NCBI GenBank assembly: GCA_963785125.1
Contig: CAWATU010000007.1
Span: 1,922,001 to 1,986,000, forward strand
Source: QHXN01 sp963785125
GTDB taxonomy: Bacteria; Acidobacteriota; Blastocatellia; Pyrinomonadales; Pyrinomonadaceae
Length of the DNA stretch: 64,000 nt
Reading direction: 5' to 3'
Positions 41,832-49,424 of the stretch are shown here, piece after piece (positions within the stretch are counted from its first letter, which is position 1; the number at the start of each line of letters is the position of its first letter). The position numbers were made by a program, and so were the translations under genes. A model generated the notes under the pieces. That model did not search any database, had not been told where the DNA came from, and was given only the letters and a program-made list of their open reading frames with translations.

Positions 41832-43243
41832 CCTCGAACCTCGGCGCGACGCTCCCGCACGGCGCTTCGGTCGGCTTCTCGCAGGAGCAGTCGCAGTTTG
41901 CCGCCGGCTCGGTCGAGCGCGCGGTCGGTCGCGCCTTCCGCCGCGAGTTCGTCAACCGCATCGACCGCGTCGTCGTCTTCCGACCCTTAGGGCGCGGCGT
42001 GATGCGCGACCTGCTGCGCAAGGAGCTGAACGACGTGCTCACGCGGCGCGGCCTGCGCACGCGCCAGTGGGCGGTCGAGTGGGACGAGTCGGCCGTCGAG
42101 TTTTTGCTTGAGAAGGGTTTCACCGCCGACCTCGGCGCGCGACCGCTGAAGCGCGCTGTCGAGCGCTACCTGCTCTCGCCGCTCGCGATCACCATCGTCA
42201 ATCACCAGTTCCCGGAGGGCGACCAGTTTCTCTTCGTCCGCTCCTCGCCCGACGCGCAGACGCTCGACGTGCAGTTCGTAGACCCGGACGCGCCCGCCGA
42301 AAGAGAGGCCGAAGTCGAAGAGGTCGATGAGCCCTTCGACGAAGAGGCGGCGCGCGAGCTGCGGCTCGAATCCGTCGCGCTCGACCCGAAGGGCACGCCC
42401 GAGGAGTTGCGCTTCCTGCAAGAGCAGTATGAAGAGGTCGCGGCGCAGGTCGATGCGGACGTGTGGCGCGAGCGCAAGGAGGCGGCGCTTGGCGAGATGC
42501 AGACGGCCGACTTCTGGTCTTCGCCGAGCGCTTCTCCGTGCTCGGGGCGGTCGAGTACATGGATCGTATCGAGGCCGGGCTCGACACGGCCGGCTCGCTC
42601 CTCGCGCGTCTGCGCGGCAACCGGAGGCGGCTCCCTCCCGACCCCATCGCGCGACTCGCCGAACAGCTCTACTTACTTGATGCGGCCTGCCGCGGTATGG
42701 CCGAGGGGCAGCCGCGCGACGCCTTCCTGCTCGTCACCGCGGGGCGCGAGCCCGGCGCCGACCGCGCGCGGAGCGACGACTTCGCGCGCACGCTCGGGCG
42801 CATGTACCGACGCTGGGCCGAACGGAGGCGGATGCGCCTTGAGCCGCTCGAAGAGCAAGACGGCGCGCGCGCGAACGGCGCGGGCGCGGCGGAGTATCGG
42901 GCGCTCTTTGCCGTCTCCGGCTACGCGGCCTACACGATTCTCCGGCACGAGGCGGGCCTTCACGTCTTCGAGACGCCACAGGACGAGAGGTCGTCCTTCA
43001 AACGTGCGACCGCCTCGGTTCGCGTCGTCGGCCAGCCCGAAGAGCCGCCGGGGCGCGGCGGGCGCGAGTCCCTGCGCGAACAGGCCGAGCACGCGCTCTC
43101 GGCCGACGCTCATGCGCCGCAAACGACAGATCGTCCGCCGCTACCGCGAAGAGCCCTCGCCGCTCGTCCGCGACTCCGCCCGCGGCTGGCGCACCGGCCG
43201 TTTGGAGCGCGTCCTCGACGGCGACTTCGACCTCATGGGATGA
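41606..43243 (+). CDS. Clp-type ATPase, AAA+ domain 2 continuation (middle segment; last codons also in this frame)
   Basis: Continues the ATPase in another frame from about 41642. DETSDSAALVNLI is followed by the Walker B region VVLLDEFEKAH, sensor 1 IIMTSNLG, arginine-finger-like FVNRIDRVVVF and sensor 2 GARPLKRAVERYLLSPLA, then the D2-small domain. A linker rich in Glu leads to EELRFLQEQYEEV and ADVWRERKEAALGEM, which resembles the first helices of peptide release factor 2. The authentic reading leaves this frame at about 42500. From about 43100 to the stop it returns to it: RRKRQIVRRYREEPS, VRDSARGWRTG and ERVLDGDFDLM match the end of RF2 (VKDLRTG..TGN..AVLDGDLD). Confidence 0.8.
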   Translation: MGVAGAHPRRVSDETSDSAALVNLIRKQPFSVVLLDEFEKAHPSIWDLFLQVFDDGRLTDRRGNTADFRHSVIIMTSNLGATLPHGASVGFSQEQSQFAAGSVERAVGRAFRREFVNRIDRVVVFRPLGRGVMRDLLRKELNDVLTRRGLRTRQWAVEWDESAVEFLLEKGFTADLGARPLKRAVERYLLSPLAITIVNHQFPEGDQFLFVRSSPDAQTLDVQFVDPDAPAEREAEVEEVDEPFDEEAARELRLESVALDPKGTPEELRFLQEQYEEVAAQVDADVWRERKEAALGEMQTADFWSSPSASPCSGRSSTWIVSRPGSTRPARSSRVCAATGGGSLPTPSRDSPNSSTYLMRPAAVWPRGSRATPSCSSPRGASPAPTARGATTSRARSGACTDAGPNGGGCALSRSKSKTARARTARARRSIGRSLPSPATRPTRFSGTRRAFTSSRRHRTRGRPSNVRPPRFASSASPKSRRGAAGASPCANRPSTRSRPTLMRRKRQIVRRYREEPSPLVRDSARGWRTGRLERVLDGDFDLMG

Positions 43244-43254
43244 AGGGTAGGTAA
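42463..43254 (+). CDS. Release-factor-2-like domain of the Clp fusion (frameshifted segment)
   Basis: The authentic part runs from about 42505 to about 43100. LLARL and AEQLYLLDAAC fit the helical N-domain of RF2. AFLLVTAGREPGADR occupies the place of RF2's AGAGGTEAQ, LGRMYRRWAERR matches RF2's LERMYLRWAESR, and VSGYAAYTILRHEAGLHVF matches the PCRF core ISGDYAYGWLRTETGVHRL. The GGQ peptidyl-hydrolysis loop of RF2 is not seen in the short stretch before the conserved end, so it should not hydrolyse peptidyl-tRNA. It may bind ribosomes or stalled complexes and recruit the unfoldase. The last 50 codons are out of frame. Confidence 0.75.
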   Translation: MARAQGGGAWRDADGRLLVFAERFSVLGAVEYMDRIEAGLDTAGSLLARLRGNRRRLPPDPIARLAEQLYLLDAACRGMAEGQPRDAFLLVTAGREPGADRARSDDFARTLGRMYRRWAERRRMRLEPLEEQDGARANGAGAAEYRALFAVSGYAAYTILRHEAGLHVFETPQDERSSFKRATASVRVVGQPEEPPGRGGRESLREQAEHALSADAHAPQTTDRPPLPRRALAARPRLRPRLAHRPFGARPRRRLRPHGMKGR

Positions 43255-43671
43255 TGCGCTTACCTGCTGCCTACTTCTTTGCATCTTGCTTTCCCCGCGT
43301 CTCGGGTTTAAGCTGCCATAGCCCGGACGGCGCCGCTGGCCGCAACTTCGACCCGCCCAGGGCTTTCACACCGTAAGCACGACCGGCCCCGACCGGCAAC
43401 GCGCCCGCCCAGGCGCGCCGCGTGAGGCGGGATCGTTTAGTTCCAGACAGTTTCCAGCACTCCCCAGAACGCCGGCCTCGGCCGGCAGCAGGACAGCGAC
43501 GGCGGAGGCTACGGGACGCGCAAGCGCCCCAACGCCCCGCCCGTGCCGCGCCGTCGCGCGGCATTCACCTGAACCTTCAAACGGATTCGCGCGCCGCACT
43601 TGCCCCAACACTCATGTTTGAGAGCGCGGTGCGCCGAGACCCGAATAATAGAGAGGAGGAAAAGTCCTCAC
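43244..43671 (+). other. 428-bp leader before the TPR-Fis gene, no gene seen
   Basis: No convincing coding sequence. It begins with a small TAGGTAA/TTACCT hairpin close to the Clp-fusion stop (about 43247-43263), of the TAGG/CCTA flavour of the intergenic repeats. The rest is GC-rich and ends in a GGAGG at 43655-43659. It is probably the promoter and 5' untranslated region of the TPR protein. Confidence 0.5.
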
Positions 43672-45243
43672 ATGGACTTATCGAACCGCCCCCAGGTTAC
43701 GCATGCCTGGGCCACGACCGCCGCCCCCGCTTCACGCAACGAGGATGCGCTCCGACGTTGCACCCTTTCAAACTCATTCTTAAAAGCAGGCGATTACGAA
43801 GGCGCCGTCGAGGCGCTTGAGGGCTTCTGGCGCGGCCCGGGCGAACGCCCCGCGACCGAAGGGCTCGACCCGCGCACGGCTGGCGAAGTGCTCGTCCAGG
43901 CCGGGCGCCTGACGAGCGCGCTCGGCGGTGCGCGCCGCATCGAGGGCGCGCAGGAGGCCGCCAAGAATCTCTTGAGCGAGGGCGCAGGCATCTTCGAGCG
44001 CCTCGGCGACGCGCCGAAGGTCGCCGAGGCGCGCACAGACCTCGGCGTCTGCTACTGGCGCGAGGGCGCGTTCGAGGAGGCGCGCGTCGTTCTGCGCTCG
44101 GCGCTCGAAGGGCTCGCGCGCGAGGATGAAGAGCAGCGTGCGCTCGCGCTCACACGCCTCGCCATCGTCGAGTTGTCGGCCGGTTACAACCGCGCGGCCA
44201 TCGAGCTACTCGCCGAGGCCGCCCCGCACGTCGAGGCGTGCGCGAGCGACATCATCAAGGGCAACTTCCACGCCGAGCGCGCCAACGCCTTCGTCGCGCT
44301 GGCCGACGCGGGCGATGCCGAGATGCTCGACCGCGCGCTCGTCGAGCACACCGCCGCCAGTTATCATCTGGAACAGGCCGGCCACACCCGCTACCTCGCC
44401 AACAACGAGAACAACCTCGCCATCCTCTTCAACCGTTTCGGACGTTACGAGGAGGCACGCGAGCACCTCGCGCGTGCGCGCGGGCTCCACGCCTCTCTGA
44501 AGGACGCGGTCATCGCCGCGCAGTGCGACGAGACGCTGGCGCGCGTGCTCGTCGCAGAGGGTCTGTATGAAGAGGCCGAGCGGGTCGCTCTCTCGGCCGT
44601 GCGCGTCTTCGAGGACGGCGACCGTCAGGCGCTTCTCGCCGAGGCGCTGACGACGCTCGGCGTCGCTCAGGCGCGCGCGGGCCGATACGAAGAGGCGCAT
44701 GAAAGCCTCGTGCGTGCCCTCGAAGTCGCGGAGGCCGCGGGCGACCGCGCGGGCGCGGGGCTGGCCGCGCTCACGCTGACCGAGGAGTTGGGCGCACAAC
44801 TCGGCCACGCCGAGCTGTGCGAAGCGTTCGAGCGCGCGCACGCGCCGCTCGCCGGCACGCGCAACCCCGACACGCTCGCGCGCCTGACCGCCTGCGCGCG
44901 CCGCGCGCTGGATTCGTTCATGGCCTCACAGGCGGAGGGCGACGAGGAGGTGGGCGCGCCCGATAGAGCGTTGGGAGGGCTTCTCGCTGAAGACCGAGGT
45001 GATGCGTTACGAGGCCGAGCTAATCTCGCGCGCGCTGCGCGAGGCCAACGGCGTGGTCTCGCGCGCGGCGAAGCTGCTCGGCTTCAAGCACCACCAGACC
45101 TTCGTCGCGCTCCTCAACAACCGCCACAAGGAACTGCTCGGCGAGCGCCGCCCCGTCATCCCGCGCCGCCGCAGCTACATTCGTCGCCCGCGCCGTCAGG
45201 CCCAACACGCCGGAAAGAAAGAGTAACTCCCGCCGGGACATGA
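43672..45243 (+). CDS. TPR protein with C-terminal Fis-type HTH (frameshifted)
   Basis: About 430 residues of TPR-like helical repeats (for example LTSALGGARRIEGAQEA, EARTDLGVCYWREGAFEEA, NNLAILFNRFGRYEEAREHL, TTLGVAQARAGRYEEAHESL), all intact. Near 44970 the reading changes frame: the continuation here is Arg/Pro/Ala-rich and non-native, while the correct continuation (EGFSLKTEVMRYEAEL) lies in another frame as the HTH segment at 44999-45226. TPR plus Fis-type HTH is a transcription regulator architecture in Acidobacteriota: the TPR part receives a signal and the HTH binds DNA. The ATG at 43672 has GGAGG 12 nt upstream. Confidence 0.85.
   Translation: MDLSNRPQVTHAWATTAAPASRNEDALRRCTLSNSFLKAGDYEGAVEALEGFWRGPGERPATEGLDPRTAGEVLVQAGRLTSALGGARRIEGAQEAAKNLLSEGAGIFERLGDAPKVAEARTDLGVCYWREGAFEEARVVLRSALEGLAREDEEQRALALTRLAIVELSAGYNRAAIELLAEAAPHVEACASDIIKGNFHAERANAFVALADAGDAEMLDRALVEHTAASYHLEQAGHTRYLANNENNLAILFNRFGRYEEAREHLARARGLHASLKDAVIAAQCDETLARVLVAEGLYEEAERVALSAVRVFEDGDRQALLAEALTTLGVAQARAGRYEEAHESLVRALEVAEAAGDRAGAGLAALTLTEELGAQLGHAELCEAFERAHAPLAGTRNPDTLARLTACARRALDSFMASQAEGDEEVGAPDRALGGLLAEDRGDALRGRANLARAARGQRRGLARGEAARLQAPPDLRRAPQQPPQGTARRAPPRHPAPPQLHSSPAPSGPTRRKERVTPAGT
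44999..45226 (+). CDS. Fis-type HTH domain, displaced end of the TPR regulator
   Basis: The frame reads RYEAELISRALREANGVV, then SRAAKLLGFKHHQTFVALL: the two helices and the recognition helix of a Fis-family HTH, as found at the end of NtrC-type activators. It is preceded in the same frame by WEGFSLKTEVM from about 44972, joining the TPR part of the gene at 43672. One extra base (or two missing) between about 44955 and 44972 separates them. The tail is basic (IPRRRSYIRRPRRQ). It is therefore most likely not an independent gene. Confidence 0.8.
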   Translation: MMRYEAELISRALREANGVVSRAAKLLGFKHHQTFVALLNNRHKELLGERRPVIPRRRSYIRRPRRQAQHAGKKE

Positions 45244-45262
45244 TTAGTGCCGGAAGGCTCTC

Positions 45263-45322
45263 ACTACAGAGACACAGAGGCACGGCTAAGAGAGTTTAGC
45301 CGTGCCTCTGTGTCTCTGTAGT
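45263..45322. repeat. Perfect inverted repeat, CAGAGGCACAG family, copy 4
   Basis: Arms 45263-45289 and 45296-45322 are exact 27-bp reverse complements with a 6-nt loop. It lies between convergent genes (TPR-Fis gene and M48 gene). Confidence 0.9.
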
Positions 45323-45344
45323 TAACGTCTTTGATTCTTTAACG

Positions 45345-46190
45345 CTAGTCGGACAGGCGCGACTTGATGCGGCGAAACTCCTGGGAGTCGCGCGTGTGCG
45401 TGAGCGGTTGGCCGAGCGCAGCGACGACTTGGCCGATGGCCTCGACGCGGCTCGCGGGGTCTGGGTGGTCGCTCGCGGCGGACTCTTCGCGTTCGCCCTC
45501 GCGCTCGTTGAGACGCTCGAAGAAGTCGGCCATGTCGCGCGGGTCGAAGCCGGCCTCGGCCAGTAACCGCGCGCCCTCTGCGTCGGCCTGTAGCTCGGCC
45601 TCACGGTTAGACCTCAGAAAGAACCTGTTCACGCTCGCGCCGCCCGCCGTCGCCGCCACGCGCCAGAAGTCGCCCTGGCCGATGGCCGCGACGGTGTCGA
45701 TGACGCTCAGCGCCGACCTCGCAAGGTAAGCGCGCGAAGCCTGCGTCGTGCCGTGGCGCAGAGAGACGTGCGCTATCTCGTGCGCGAGCACGCCCGCCAA
45801 CTCACCCTCGGTGCGCGCGGCCTTGATGGCGCCCTCGTTGACAAAGACGTAGCCGCCCGGCAATGCGAAGGCGTTGACTTCGGGCGAGGCGACGACGATG
45901 AACTTGTAAGGGAACTTGTAGCCGGGCGCGGCCGCTGCGACGCGCTCGCCGAGCCGCTGGACGTAAGCTTCGGTGCGCTTGTCGCGGAGGACGACCACCT
46001 GCCGCATGATCTCTTCGGCCGAAGCCTCGCCGAGCTGTATGTCCTGCTCGGGGCTGAAGAGGTTAAAGCCCGCGGACGCCTGCGGCAGCGCAGCGCGCGT
46101 CCCGCCGCCCGACAGCGTTCCCCCGCACGCCGCCTGCAACGTCAGCAGGGCCAATAACACCCACCCCGTAACCTTGCCAGTCCGCAGCAT
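45345..46190 (-). CDS. M48-family zinc metalloprotease lipoprotein
   Basis: A 281-residue M48 peptidase. The lipoprotein signal is MLRTGKVTGWVLLALLTLQA with Cys in LQAACGG. The catalytic motif is HEIAH, followed by a second acidic motif EAELQADAEGARLL carrying the third ligand. Relatives (BepA, LoiP) are periplasmic proteases of envelope quality control. The C-terminal region is charged, with an SDHPDPASRVEAI segment that is typical of BepA-like proteins. The ATG at 46190 gives the clean lipoprotein signal; GTG 46232 is possible. Confidence 0.93.
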   Translation of the reverse strand: MLRTGKVTGWVLLALLTLQAACGGTLSGGGTRAALPQASAGFNLFSPEQDIQLGEASAEEIMRQVVVLRDKRTEAYVQRLGERVAAAAPGYKFPYKFIVVASPEVNAFALPGGYVFVNEGAIKAARTEGELAGVLAHEIAHVSLRHGTTQASRAYLARSALSVIDTVAAIGQGDFWRVAATAGGASVNRFFLRSNREAELQADAEGARLLAEAGFDPRDMADFFERLNEREGEREESAASDHPDPASRVEAIGQVVAALGQPLTHTRDSQEFRRIKSRLSD

Positions 46191-46424
46191 CGACCTCAAA
46201 GCCTCACCCCTTGCGCTTAACTCTTTTCGCACCCACGCGCGTTATGCTGGATGCTTTGCAAACATCGGGCCGCGACCGCCCGCGACCGCGTAAGCGCCAC
46301 ACCACAAAGGCTTTTACGGCGCGCACGCTCATTCAAGGAGGCGACGAGTCTTGTAGTCAGACAGAACCGTCCGGCGCGTCAAAGAGCACTGAAACAGTAC
46401 GTGACGCGTTATGCTTTGGAGGCG

Positions 46425-46502
46425 AGGCAGTAGGGAAAAGAAGCGCGCGGCTCTCATCGGTTGATGATGAAAGCCGCGCTCTGTTCATCTTACCTACTGC
46501 CT
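46425..46502. repeat. Nested inverted repeat, GGCAGTAGG type
   Basis: Outer arms AGGCAGTAGG (46425-46434) and CCTACTGCCT (46493-46502) enclose an inner GC-rich hairpin (GCGCGGCT...AGCCGCGC, about 46446-46479). It lies upstream of the M48 gene and just downstream of the CreD-like gene (stop at 46511), so it may terminate the latter. Confidence 0.75.
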
Positions 46503-46510
46503 ACTGCTCC

Positions 46511-47827
46511 TCACGCACTCACCGACGGCGCGACCTTGCCGGAGAAGTCGGAGGGCGTGTCCTTCTCGTCTTCGCCTCCGGGTTTCATCGAGAACTTCTC
46601 CGCCCAGCGCACGCGACCCGTAATCTGCATGACGACGAAGAGCGTGAGGATGGAGCCGACGGTGACGGCGAGCCCCGTGAAGCCTTTGAAGAAGAAGGCG
46701 TAGGAGAACATCACGAGGTAGATGAACTGTGCCAGCCCGGCCTCGCGCGCCGCGAAGCGCGTCCCCACCACGAGGCGCAGGTAGCTGATGACCAGAAAGA
46801 TCGAGACGACCGACGACGCGGCGAACGCGGCGTGAATCGAGACGTGGTCTACCAGATACGCCAGCAGCAGGTGGAACGCGAAGAAGGCCGCCGCGAGGAA
46901 GAAGTAGTTCATCGGGTGCAGCTCAAGCCCTCGCATCGTCGTGATGATGAACATCAGGAAGAAGAAGAAGAAGAGCGAGACCGGCGCGAAGAAGCTGATG
47001 CGTCCCGCGAGCGGCCCCGGCTGCAACTTCTCGGGCATCGCCATCCCGATCTGGAAGCCCGAGACGAGGTTCTTGTAGTTCCACTCAAGCTCCCAACCGT
47101 CGTCCGTCTCACGCTTCTCCGAAGGCGACAGAGTGCTCTCGGGAAAGTCTATCTCTTTAAAATCGGTTCGCATCCTCATGCGGAAGTCGCGCACCTGCGC
47201 CACGCTCGCGCCCGTCTTCGCGCCGTCGCCGCCGCCGCCGAAGTTGTAGCGCCAGTCGTCGAGGCCCTGCGACCGGTAAGCCACGCGCAGCGTCGCCGTC
47301 TCACCCGGCTTGACCGCGGCCGTGCCCGTCGCCGCGTTGCCCTCGTTCGTGAGCGCGACGGGCGCGCCGTTGACCGTGAAGACGAGGTCGTCGTAGATGG
47401 CGCGCTCGGCCGGGAACTTCAAGTTGAAGGTCACGCGCTCCTGCTCGGTCGCGTTGCGGAAGACGTAGGTGCCGTCGAAGCCGACCTTGTAGGTGCTGTA
47501 CCAGAGCAGCCCCTTCTGCCTGTGCTCAAGCCCGAGCGACACGTCCACACGGCTCGACTCAAGCGGCAGCGTCTCGGTGACGGTGACCTTTTCCGTGAAG
47601 CTCCTCTTCTTGCCGTCCACAATGGTCTCGGTCGTCTTCGGCTGGGTGTACTCGGCCGTGGCCGCGGGCGGCGACTGCGACTGCGGCGCGCCCCAGAGCG
47701 ACGTGACCTGCCCTTCGAGTATCTGGTCCGAATCGTACGTGCGCGAGAAGATGGTCGCGCCCAGCACCATCCAGGCCGCGGACGCACACAAGAAGATGAA
47801 CGCGATGGCTATGATGCGCTTCAACAT
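46511..47827 (-). CDS. CreD-like inner membrane protein
   Basis: A 438-residue membrane protein. An N-terminal helix (LKRIIAIAFIFLCASAAWMVLG) precedes a large periplasmic beta-rich domain (about 30-270). Five or six helices follow in the C-terminal third, with the CreD-type segments LHPMNYFFLAAAFFAFHLLL, LVDHVSIHAAFAAS and KGFTGLAVTVGSILTLFVVM. CreD is an envelope protein induced by the CreBC system in enterobacteria; its molecular role is poorly known. A creBC pair is not present here. Confidence 0.82.
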   Translation of the reverse strand: MLKRIIAIAFIFLCASAAWMVLGATIFSRTYDSDQILEGQVTSLWGAPQSQSPPAATAEYTQPKTTETIVDGKKRSFTEKVTVTETLPLESSRVDVSLGLEHRQKGLLWYSTYKVGFDGTYVFRNATEQERVTFNLKFPAERAIYDDLVFTVNGAPVALTNEGNAATGTAAVKPGETATLRVAYRSQGLDDWRYNFGGGGDGAKTGASVAQVRDFRMRMRTDFKEIDFPESTLSPSEKRETDDGWELEWNYKNLVSGFQIGMAMPEKLQPGPLAGRISFFAPVSLFFFFFLMFIITTMRGLELHPMNYFFLAAAFFAFHLLLAYLVDHVSIHAAFAASSVVSIFLVISYLRLVVGTRFAAREAGLAQFIYLVMFSYAFFFKGFTGLAVTVGSILTLFVVMQITGRVRWAEKFSMKPGGEDEKDTPSDFSGKVAPSVSA

Positions 47828-47880
47828 ACCTTCCTACACTCCTCCGTCCAGACGTTCGTGCCCGAACGCGCATTAAACTC

Positions 47881-49056
47881 CTACTGTCCCTCGCGCGGCA
47901 GCGGACCGACCCACGCCGCGCGCCTGTGGCTCTCCACATCGGGGAACGAGCCCCGTCCGAAGAAGACGTGGCGCGCAAGCCGTTTGAAAGGCGCGCGCCT
48001 CATCAACGCGCAGGCCGCTTCGGTCAGCAGAGGGCTGCCCACGGAAGAGAGCGTCCGCCTCATCCACAGGCGCGAGGCGAAGCGCGCGCGGAAACGTGCG
48101 CCTGAGTAACGCGCGAGCGACGCCGTATCTCCGTCCGCGAGACATTCCCCGATGACCTCGGCCGCGAGCCCCGACAGACGCATACAAGGGTCGAGCCCGC
48201 CCGCCGTCAGAGGCGAGACGGCGCCCGCCGCATCGCCGACGAGCAGGCCGCGTTCACACGCAATCCTCTTCAGTACGCCGCCCACAGGGATGCGCCCGCC
48301 GCGGCGCTCGACCCGGCGGGCGCGCGAGAAGTCGAACGTGCTCGACATCTCGACCCGGAACTCTTCGAGCGCACGCGCCGGGTCGAAGCGCCCGGCGTAG
48401 CCGCCCACGCCGACGTGCGTCTCCTCGCCATCGCACACGACCCACGCGAGGTAGCCGGGCGCGAGCCGCGGGTCGAGGAAGCAGTGGAAGCAGGGCTCGC
48501 TCGCCGTCGCCACGCCGCGGAACACATCCTCGACGCCGACGATCCATTCGCGGTTCTCGTCGAGCCCGAGGTCGCGCCCGACGCGCGAGCGCGCGCCGTC
48601 GGCCCCGACCACGAAACGCGCCCCGACCCTCCGCGTCACGCCCGCGCGTTCGAGCAGCACCGTGGAACCGCCCGCGGACTCATCGTTCACTTCCAACCCC
48701 GCGTAACGCGTCGCCGGTGACCACACGGCGCGCGCGTCGAGGCACTCTTCGAGCATCCGCTCGTAGAGCCGACCCATGCGTCCGACGCGGTACTCCTCGT
48801 GCTCGCTCCCAAGTTCCAGCACGCGGCGCGCGGGCGAGTAGAGCTTGACCTTCCTGACCGGCGGCCCCAGACAGTCGCGTGGCAGGTCGAAGTCTTCCAG
48901 CGTGCGGCGCACGAAGATGCCCGTCGTATGCACGCCGTCTTCGAGCGAGTTCTTCCTGTCGGCCAGCAGCACGCGCGCCCCGCCGCGCGCGAGCAGCTTC
49001 GTCACCTGAAGCCCTGCCAGCCCTGCCCCCACGACTACCACGTCGAAACTCTCCAA
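47881..49056 (-). CDS. NAD(P)/FAD-dependent oxidoreductase, geranylgeranyl-reductase-like
   Basis: A 391-residue flavoprotein of the FAD monooxygenase/geranylgeranyl reductase group. The FAD motif is VVVGAGLAGLQ (residues 6-16), FVVGADGARSRVGR is the second signature, and GDAAGAVSPLTAGG is the third. Relatives reduce isoprenoid double bonds or hydroxylate lipids; the substrate here is unknown. The start is TTG at 49056, with AAGGAG 8 nt upstream. Two small possible ORFs precede it on the same strand. Confidence 0.9.
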   Translation of the reverse strand: MESFDVVVVGAGLAGLQVTKLLARGGARVLLADRKNSLEDGVHTTGIFVRRTLEDFDLPRDCLGPPVRKVKLYSPARRVLELGSEHEEYRVGRMGRLYERMLEECLDARAVWSPATRYAGLEVNDESAGGSTVLLERAGVTRRVGARFVVGADGARSRVGRDLGLDENREWIVGVEDVFRGVATASEPCFHCFLDPRLAPGYLAWVVCDGEETHVGVGGYAGRFDPARALEEFRVEMSSTFDFSRARRVERRGGRIPVGGVLKRIACERGLLVGDAAGAVSPLTAGGLDPCMRLSGLAAEVIGECLADGDTASLARYSGARFRARFASRLWMRRTLSSVGSPLLTEAACALMRRAPFKRLARHVFFGRGSFPDVESHRRAAWVGPLPREGQ

Positions 49057-49066
49057 GACTTTCTCC

Positions 49067-49129
49067 TTAGTCCAACAGAATCGCCAGACGTTGCTTGATG
49101 TCGCCGCCCACGGTGCTCAGCTCGTCCAT
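49067..49129 (-). CDS. Possible 20-residue ORF before the FAD oxidoreductase gene
   Basis: An ATG at 49129 with a GGGGAAGG just upstream opens 20 codons (starting MDELSTVGGDIKQR), stopping 10 bp before the TTG of the flavoprotein gene. Codons are typical for this genome. It may be a leader peptide or the remnant of a longer gene. Confidence 0.25.
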   Translation of the reverse strand: MDELSTVGGDIKQRLAILLD

Positions 49130-49159
49130 GTCCTTCCCCTGCGAAAATCTTTCGAAGAA

Positions 49160-49363
49160 TTAAAGCCCTCGACTCGTCGTGTAAGACTCGCCGGGCGGCG
49201 GCGCCGCGTCGAGCGGCATAACCACATCGCCCTCTGTGGACAACACGAAGCACGGGCCACGGAAGCCCTGCGCGCCGAGCGCCGCCGACAAGTTAACGTC
49301 CGGGTGCAAGACTCTTCCCTCTTCCGTACCCGCGCGCGCAAAGCAAAGCCCTTTGTTTCGCAA
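49160..49363 (-). CDS. Possible small protein or gene remnant, 67 residues
   Basis: The frame has genome-like, GC-rich third positions, unlike the other frames, and reads DVNLSAALGAQGFRGPCF, then VLSTEGDVVMPLDAAPPPG. I do not recognise the family. It lies between the wHTH gene and the small ORF at 49067 on the same strand. It could be the 3' part of a decayed gene. Confidence 0.3.
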   Translation of the reverse strand: MRNKGLCFARAGTEEGRVLHPDVNLSAALGAQGFRGPCFVLSTEGDVVMPLDAAPPPGESYTTSRGL

Positions 49364-49424
49364 AGGCTCTGGACAAAAAAATATCGGGCGACGGCGGCCC
49401 GACCTTCCCTCTTCCCTGTCTGTC

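Noticed and set aside
43244..43671. A tRNA or small gene in the leader of the TPR gene
   Set aside because: No cloverleaf, no frame with acceptable codon usage and no ribosome site apart from that of the TPR gene.
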